A stretch of 64,000 nt of DNA, taken from positions 6,262,001-6,326,000 of the forward strand of contig NZ_CP108352.1 of the NCBI RefSeq assembly GCF_036237275.1. The letters are read 5' to 3'. This document shows, piece by piece, positions 58,859-64,000 of the stretch. Each line of letters opens with the position of its first letter. Position 1 is the stretch's first letter. This DNA is from Streptomyces sp. NBC_01353. GTDB taxonomy: Bacteria > Actinomycetota > Actinomycetes > Streptomycetales > Streptomycetaceae. A program made the position numbers and the translations under genes. The notes beneath the pieces are model-generated. The model searched no databases. It was not told the origin of the DNA and saw only the letters and a list, made by a program, of their open reading frames with translations.

Positions 58859-59335
58859 TTAGCTCGGCTGCTCGATGAGCGTCGAGATGTACAGCGCCTC
58901 GCCGAGGTTCTCGATGAGATCCAGCTGCGTGTCGAGGTAGTCGATGTGGTGCTCCTCGTCGGCCAGGATCTCCTCGAAGAGGTTCGCCGAGGTGATGTCC
59001 CCCTTGGCGCGCATGACCTCGATGCCACGCTTGAGGCGGTCGATCGCCTCCACCTCCACCTGGCGGTCCGCGTCGAACATCTCCTTGACCGTCTGACCGA
59101 CCCGCACATGGAAGAGCCGCTGATAGTTGGGCAGACCGTCCAGCATCAGGATGCGTTCGGTGAGCTTGTCCGCGTGCTTCATCTCATCGATGGACTCTTC
59201 GCGGGTGTACTTGGCGAGCTTGGTCCAACCCTTGTTGTCCTGGATGCGGTAGTGCAGCCAGTACTGGTTGATGGCCGTCAGCTCGCCGGTCAGCTGCTCG
59301 TTGAGGAACTCGAGGACCTCGGGGTCGCCCTGCAT
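58859..59335 (-). CDS. bfr: Bacterioferritin
   Basis: This is an iron-storage cage subunit, 158 residues. All ferroxidase ligands stand at canonical numbers: E18, E51, H54, E94, E127 and H130. M52, the axial ligand of the inter-subunit haem, is also present. GAAGGAG precedes ATG 59335. It is convergent with bfd, 25 bp apart. No iron box is evident upstream on its own promoter side in the short gap I could check. Confidence 0.97.
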   Translation of the reverse strand: MQGDPEVLEFLNEQLTGELTAINQYWLHYRIQDNKGWTKLAKYTREESIDEMKHADKLTERILMLDGLPNYQRLFHVRVGQTVKEMFDADRQVEVEAIDRLKRGIEVMRAKGDITSANLFEEILADEEHHIDYLDTQLDLIENLGEALYISTLIEQPS

Positions 59336-59511
59336 CGCAGAGGCTCCTTCCACGCATGTCTATGTCGTGACTGGGCAGGATGGCCGCATCCTTGCACCAC
59401 GGATGGGGGGCGTCCAGTAAGTGCAGGCTTAGTGGGGGTTGCCCTGAATCAAGCTGGTCTGCGAGGTTGGCTGGTCATGACCACCCCTCGCGGTCTGTCA
59501 CCATGGATGAC

Positions 59512-60144
59512 ATGGGTCAGCCGGAGAGCGGAGTACACCGGGAAGCAGGGCAGTCGGATCTTCCGCCGGGGCAGCGGCTGCAGCGAGGCTGGCCGGTCAC
59601 CCATTACGGCCCCGTCCCCAAGTTCAAGCCCGACCGCTGGGAGTTCCGGGTCTTCGGGGCGACGGCGGACGGCGACAAGCGGTGCTGGAACCACGAGGAG
59701 TTCTCGGCGCTCCCGTTCTCGACGGTCGTGGCCGATCTGCACTGCGTCACGAAATTCAGCATGATCGGGGCCGAATGGGGTGGGGTGCCCGCCCGGACGA
59801 TCCTGGAGCTCGCCCCGCCGGCCGCCAATGTCACGCATGTGATGGTCTGGGCCGAGTACGGCTTCAGCGCCAACATGCGGCTTGCCGACTTCGCTTCGGA
59901 GCGCTCGATCTTCGCCACCCACAAGGACGGTGAGCTGCTCACCGCAGAGCACGGCTTCCCGCTGCGTCTCGTGGTGCCTCACCTGTACGCCTGGAAGGGG
60001 CCCAAGTGGGTCCGGGGCGTGGAGTACATGACCGCCGATCGCCGCGGCTTCTGGGAGGAGCGCGGCTATCACAACATCGGCGACCCGTGGACGGAGCAGC
60101 GGTACTCGTACCAGGAGGAGCCCGGGGACGGCCCGGAGCTGTAG
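59512..60144 (+). CDS. Sulfite-oxidase-like molybdenum cofactor protein
   Basis: This 210-residue single-domain protein has the sulfite oxidase/YedY catalytic fold. Seen: HYGPVPKF, the molybdenum-ligand Cys C78 in VADLHCVTKFSM, and TAEHGFPLRLVVPHLYAWKGPKW without its ends. It lacks a haem domain and any obvious export signal, so it should be cytosolic. YedY-type enzymes reduce methionine sulfoxide; the actual substrate here is unknown. ATG 59512 and 59503 are both possible, and no strong ribosome site helps to decide. Confidence 0.88.
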   Translation: MGQPESGVHREAGQSDLPPGQRLQRGWPVTHYGPVPKFKPDRWEFRVFGATADGDKRCWNHEEFSALPFSTVVADLHCVTKFSMIGAEWGGVPARTILELAPPAANVTHVMVWAEYGFSANMRLADFASERSIFATHKDGELLTAEHGFPLRLVVPHLYAWKGPKWVRGVEYMTADRRGFWEERGYHNIGDPWTEQRYSYQEEPGDGPEL

Positions 60145-60173
60145 AGGTCCCGGGCCGCCCCTCGCGCACGGTC

Positions 60174-60728
60174 TCAGTGGTGGTACTGGTGGACCACCGC
60201 GTGGCCCTTGCCGCGGCCGATCATCCACTTGTTGACGGGTGTGGTGATCAGGAAGGCGACGAGGAAGGCGAAGGCCAGGGCGCCCCAGAACAGCGCGTCC
60301 GAGAGGTGGGCGTCCATCGCGCCGGGGACCAGCAGCAGCACCCCGTTGTCGACGATCTCCATCACGGCGATGGAGAGCGTGTCGGCGGCGAGTGCGACGC
60401 CGATGGCGGCCTTCAGGCTCAGGCCGGCGCGGACGACCGCCCACAGGGTCAGCGAGTAGCCGAAGAAGAAGGCCAGCACGATGGCGAGGACCATCGTCGG
60501 GGCGTTGCCCCAGCCGAGCGCGGTGCCGATGATCATGCCCAGGATCTCGCCGATGGCGCATCCGGTGAGGCAGTGGAGGGTGGCCTTCGCCGCCATGGAC
60601 CAGCTGACCTTGCCGGGGGTGTGTCCCTGGTGGCCGCCGTGGCCCTCGTGGGCGGCTTGGCTCTCGTGCCCGTGGTGGGTGGCGTGGTCGTGCGTGGAGT
60701 GGTGGTGTGCGTGCGCCTCGTGCTCCAT
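60174..60728 (-). CDS. His-rich DUF4396 membrane protein
   Basis: This 184-residue protein has a first 45 residues that include about 15 His (EHEAHAHHHSTHDHATHHGH), a likely metal-binding arm. It is followed by four or five membrane helices with LHCLTGCAIGEILGMIIG and VVRAGLSLKAAIGVALAADTLSIAVMEIVDNGV in parts, as in the DUF4396 family; the chain ends HQYHH. GGGGG precedes ATG 60728. Its promoter holds a copper-type dyad, so it may transport, sense or buffer copper. No function is established for the family to my knowledge. Confidence 0.85.
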   Translation of the reverse strand: MEHEAHAHHHSTHDHATHHGHESQAAHEGHGGHQGHTPGKVSWSMAAKATLHCLTGCAIGEILGMIIGTALGWGNAPTMVLAIVLAFFFGYSLTLWAVVRAGLSLKAAIGVALAADTLSIAVMEIVDNGVLLLVPGAMDAHLSDALFWGALAFAFLVAFLITTPVNKWMIGRGKGHAVVHQYHH

Positions 60729-60773
60729 GAGGTCCCCCAATGACCGGTAGCGGTTCCTGCTGCCTGCACAAGA

Positions 60774-60802
60774 ACCGTATACCCCCCAGGGGTATTCCTC
60801 AA
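60774..60802 (-). promoter_or_regulatory. Promoter with CsoR-type dyad in its spacer
   Basis: On the minus strand TTGAGG (60797-60802) and TACGGT (60774-60779) are spaced by 17 bp. The spacer is occupied by the perfect dyad ATACCCC-TGG-GGGGTAT (60779-60795), the pattern bound by CsoR-family copper sensors. It should repress the DUF4396 gene until copper is present. Confidence 0.78.
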
Positions 60803-60810
60803 CGGGAAAC

Positions 60811-61662
60811 TCAGCCCCTGAGCTTCTTCAACCGCTCCACGTCCGCAACGTGCCCTTCCTTCCCGCCCGGGGTCTCGATGATCAGCGGGACGCCCTCGGT
60901 CGCGTGGTGCCGCATGAGCTCCCGGAACGGCTCCTCGCCGATGTGGCCGGCCCCGATGTTCGCGTGCCGGTCCTTGTGCGCGCCGACGACATCCTTGGAG
61001 TCATTTGCGTGGATCAGCTTCAGCCGCCCCTCGCCGACGACCTCCACCAGCCGGTCGAGCGTCTGCGTCATCCCGTACGGACCGGTCAGATCGTGGCCCG
61101 CGGCGAAGATGTGGCAGGTGTCCAGACAGATACCGAGCTTCGGATGACGGTCCAGCGCATCGAAGTACGGGCCGAAGTCCTCGGCGCGCGAGCAGAGCGA
61201 GAACCCCTGCCCGGCCGTCGACTCGAGCAGGAGGAACGGATCGTCCGGGTGTGTCAGCTCGTCGAGCAGCGGCCGCATCCGCTCCCGTACCTGCGCCAGC
61301 GCCTCCGCCCGCGGCCGGCCACCGGTCGCCGAACCGGTGTGCACCACGACGCCCTTCGCCCCGATCTCCCGGCCCCGGCGCAGCGAGTGCCGCAGCGACT
61401 CGACCGACCGCTCGACGGTGGCCTCGGTGTGGGAGCCGAAGTTGATCAGATACGGGGCGTGGACCCAGGCCGACAGGGACGCGGCCTCGCACCCGGCGCG
61501 GAACAGCTCGTCCTGCGCCGGGTTGCCGAGGGGGGTGGCCCAGCCGCGCGGGTTGGCGACGAAGACCTGGACGGTCTCCGCGCCCAGCTCGCGGGCGTAG
61601 CCCAGACCGACCGTGGCGAGGCCGCCGGCCACGGGTACATGGCCGCCGACGGGGTTGCGCAT
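60811..61662 (-). CDS. nfo: Endonuclease IV (AP endonuclease)
   Basis: This enzyme repairs abasic sites by cutting the DNA backbone. Seen in 283 residues of TIM-barrel type: the metal ligands in AWVHAPYLIN (H68), VVVHTGS, LLESTAGQG, GICLDTCHIFAAGHD, LKLIHANDSKD, HIGEEP and PLIIETPGGKEG, all three-zinc positions of the family. Length is standard. It starts 6 bp after the stop of the protein kinase gene, so the two are probably co-transcribed. The DUF4396 gene downstream has its own promoter. Confidence 0.95.
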   Translation of the reverse strand: MRNPVGGHVPVAGGLATVGLGYARELGAETVQVFVANPRGWATPLGNPAQDELFRAGCEAASLSAWVHAPYLINFGSHTEATVERSVESLRHSLRRGREIGAKGVVVHTGSATGGRPRAEALAQVRERMRPLLDELTHPDDPFLLLESTAGQGFSLCSRAEDFGPYFDALDRHPKLGICLDTCHIFAAGHDLTGPYGMTQTLDRLVEVVGEGRLKLIHANDSKDVVGAHKDRHANIGAGHIGEEPFRELMRHHATEGVPLIIETPGGKEGHVADVERLKKLRG

Positions 61663-61668
61663 GAGTTC

Positions 61669-63579
61669 TTACAGTCCCTTGATCGTGATCGTGACGGTGG
61701 AGCCCTCGGGGGCGGTGGAGCCGCCCTCGACCGACTGGCCCGAGACCTTGTCGCCGAGGAAGGGGAAGGTCTTCTCGACCTTCACCTCGAAGCCCGCGCC
61801 TTCCAGTCTCTCGCGCGCGGTGTCGGTGGACTCGCCCACGACGTCGGGGACCTCGATCATCCGCGGGCCCTTGGAGACGGTGAGGACGATCCGGTCGCCC
61901 TGCGAGGCGCGGCTGCCCTCCGCGAGGGACTGGGCCGCGACGGTGCCGGCCGCCTCGGGGGAGTGGACTCGCTCGGTAGCGACCTCCACCTTCAGGCCGG
62001 CGTCCCGGAGCGTGCTCGTCGCCTCGTCCACCGTCTCACCGGCCACGTCAGGGACGTCGATCGGGACACCCTTGCTCACGACCAGGGCCACGGCCGAGTC
62101 CGGGCTGCGCTCCGTGCCGGGCTCGGGGTCGGAGCTGATCACGGCGCCCTGCGCGATGTCCTGGCTGAACGCTCGGGTGATCACACCCGGCGCCAGTCCC
62201 TCCTTCGCCAGGAGCCGCTTGGCCTCCGCCAGCGGCTTCCCCTTGAGGTTCGGGACCTTCACGATCTGCGGGCCGCGGGAGATGGTGAGCGTGACCGTGC
62301 CGTTGCCCCGGATCCGCGCGCCGGAGGCGGGGTCGGTGGCCATGACCGTGCCGCGCTCGTACACGTCGCTGAAGGCGCGCTTCGTCGTACCGACGTCGAG
62401 CCCGGCGTCCCTGAGCCGCTTGGTGGCCTGCGCCTCGCTCTGGCCGAGGACGGCCGGGACGCGCGTGAACTGGCCGGAGTTGATGTACCAGACACCCGCG
62501 CCGAGCCCGAGGGCGAGCAGGACGGCGGCCAGGACGAGCAGCGGGCCGCGGGGGCGGCGCGGAGCGCTCCGGGACTCCGGCCGGGGCTCGGGCGGCGGCA
62601 TCGTCAGCCGGCTGGTGTGCTGCACCGGCTGCCCGGTCTCCGCGGGCAGGGTCCGGGGGATGACGCTGGTCCGGTCCTCGGCCCCTGTGGTGTCCTCCCG
62701 GTGCGCCTGCGGCGGGACCGCGTCCAGCTGCTCGTCCCCGAGCGCCGAGCGGGCCTCCCGGGTCAGGGCCAGGAGCGCGACGGCGTCGTACGGACGGACG
62801 TCGGGGTTGCGCGCGGTCGCGGCCGCCACCAGCTCGTCCAGTTCGAGGGCGAGACCGGGGACGACGGCGGACGGGGCCGGGACGTCGGTGTTCAGATGCT
62901 GGTAGAGAACCTGCGCGGGGGTGTCCCCGGAGTGCGGCTTGCCGCCCGTCAGCATCTCGTACAGGACGACACCGCAGGCGTAGACGTCGGCGCGGGTGTC
63001 CGCCGTGCCGTGCTCGATCTGCTCGGGGGCGAGGTACGACACGGTGCCGAGGACGGAGCCGGTGGTGTTCGTGGCCGAGCCGACGGCCCGTACGAGACCG
63101 AAGTCGGCGACCTTCACCCGGCCGTCGTCCCCTATCAGGACGTTCTCCGGCTTCATGTCCCGGTGCACGAATCCGGCCCGGTGCGCGGCGCCCAGCGCGG
63201 CGAGGACCGGCTCCAGGATGTCGAGCGCCGCCCGGGGCTGGAGCGCCCCGCGCTCGCGCAGCACGTCGCGCAGGGTGCACCCGGCGACGTACTCCATGGC
63301 GAGATAGACGTACGCGCCGTCCGCTCCCTGGTCGAAGACTCCGACGACGTTCGGGTGCGAGAGCCGCGCCACGGACTTCGCCTCGCGGATGAACCGCTCC
63401 ACGAAGGTGGCGTCGGTGGCGAGGTCCGGGTGCATCACCTTGAGCGCGAGCACCCGGTCGAGTCGGGTGTCGACAGCCCGGTAGACCGTGGCCATCCCGC
63501 CGACGGCGATGCGCGCGTCGACGCGGTAGCGGTCGTCGAGCAGCTGCCCGACGAGGGGGTCATGAAGGGTCGTGTCCAC
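61669..63579 (-). CDS. PASTA-domain serine/threonine protein kinase (PknB-like)
   Basis: This 636-residue membrane kinase has a kinase domain at 15-280 with glycine loop IAVGGMATVYRA, K47 in LALKVMHP, catalytic HRDMKPEN (D141) and DFG 159-161. A Pro/Arg-rich juxtamembrane region follows, then one helix at 345-366 and four extracytoplasmic PASTA repeats (about 371-636). PASTA domains sense muropeptides or lipid II, so the role is likely cell-wall or growth control. The start is GTG 63579 (CAAGG upstream); a second GTG 11 codons earlier is possible. No phosphatase partner is in view. thiG lies upstream. Confidence 0.94.
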   Translation of the reverse strand: MDTTLHDPLVGQLLDDRYRVDARIAVGGMATVYRAVDTRLDRVLALKVMHPDLATDATFVERFIREAKSVARLSHPNVVGVFDQGADGAYVYLAMEYVAGCTLRDVLRERGALQPRAALDILEPVLAALGAAHRAGFVHRDMKPENVLIGDDGRVKVADFGLVRAVGSATNTTGSVLGTVSYLAPEQIEHGTADTRADVYACGVVLYEMLTGGKPHSGDTPAQVLYQHLNTDVPAPSAVVPGLALELDELVAAATARNPDVRPYDAVALLALTREARSALGDEQLDAVPPQAHREDTTGAEDRTSVIPRTLPAETGQPVQHTSRLTMPPPEPRPESRSAPRRPRGPLLVLAAVLLALGLGAGVWYINSGQFTRVPAVLGQSEAQATKRLRDAGLDVGTTKRAFSDVYERGTVMATDPASGARIRGNGTVTLTISRGPQIVKVPNLKGKPLAEAKRLLAKEGLAPGVITRAFSQDIAQGAVISSDPEPGTERSPDSAVALVVSKGVPIDVPDVAGETVDEATSTLRDAGLKVEVATERVHSPEAAGTVAAQSLAEGSRASQGDRIVLTVSKGPRMIEVPDVVGESTDTARERLEGAGFEVKVEKTFPFLGDKVSGQSVEGGSTAPEGSTVTITIKGL

Positions 63580-63668
63580 GGCCTTGAGTTTACGAGCCGG
63601 TGAGGACACCCCGTGCCCACCGGCCGCTACCGCAGCACACCTGTGACGCGGGCCCTGTTCACCGGCCC

Positions 63669-64000
<332 letters not shown>

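Overview
The window reads as chromosomal DNA of a Streptomyces or a close relative. Evidence: very high GC with strong G/C bias at third codon positions; frequent GTG and some TTG starts; an actinobacterial qcrCAB-ctaCDEF respiratory cluster; a class II DAHP synthase; ROK glucokinase; a MacRS-type two-component pair; a SAM-IV riboswitch; and a Trp-codon attenuator leader. The gene order matches what I remember of the Streptomyces core chromosome around the cytochrome bc1-aa3 cluster. I see no prophage, transposase, CRISPR array, tRNA or rRNA. The accessory signal is confined to small non-coding repeats.

Layout. 1-5.3 kb: end of an RND efflux pump, a block of 136-137 bp tandem repeats, a Bcr/CflA drug exporter divergent from its MarR regulator, then nadA. 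5.5-10.3 kb: an ErpA-type Fe-S carrier, a membrane-anchored protein of unknown function, a PfkB sugar kinase and a cysteine desulfurase-TusA fusion. 10.5-19.8 kb: ctaC-ctaD-ctaF, an L,D-transpeptidase, an atypical receiver protein, then ctaE-qcrC-qcrA-qcrB, together the bc1-aa3 respiratory supercomplex. 19.9-22.8 kb: trpD, then a SAM-IV riboswitch with a six-codon ORF ahead of a class V PLP enzyme. 22.8-27.9 kb: glycerate kinase and an SLC13 transporter next to an OmpR-type two-component system with a small exported protein; similar 11-bp-phased repeats precede both units. 27.9-34.5 kb: Lrp-like protein, rhomboid protease, Zn-ribbon protein, NYN RNase, two paralogous NlpC/P60 hydrolases and a HExxH lipoprotein. 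34.5-40.8 kb: PadR/MATE pair, GT87 and PimB-like glycosyltransferases, acyl-CoA ligase. 41-46.4 kb: phosphoesterase, SRPBCC protein, a repeat-rich gap, an ArsA-like ATPase, a DUF5304-like protein, glucokinase, EEP-family protein and a duplicated gene end. 46.4-51.9 kb: membrane protein, esterase, PlsC-type acyltransferase, macS-macR, phosphofructokinase. 52-58.5 kb: TrpE-TrpG fusion with a trpL attenuator, a large secreted amidase, DAHP synthase. 58.5-64 kb: bfd and bfr with an iron box, a sulfite-oxidase-like protein, a His-rich DUF4396 protein under a copper-type operator, endonuclease IV, a PASTA kinase and the end of thiG.

Functional themes are respiration, Fe-S/sulfur/iron handling (ErpA, desulfurase-TusA, Bfd/Bfr, SAM-IV), carbon entry (glucokinase, PFK, glycerate kinase), aromatic amino acid supply (DAHP synthase, TrpEG, TrpD) and envelope remodelling. 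The most distinctive signals are regulatory. These are the trpL attenuator carrying what looks like an inserted small repeat, the SAM-IV switch followed by a micro-ORF and hairpin, a copper-type dyad filling a promoter spacer, and a set of genes whose -10-like box lies only 6-8 nt before the start codon, as expected for leaderless mRNAs. Most protein functions are inferred from recalled family motifs, not from database searches.
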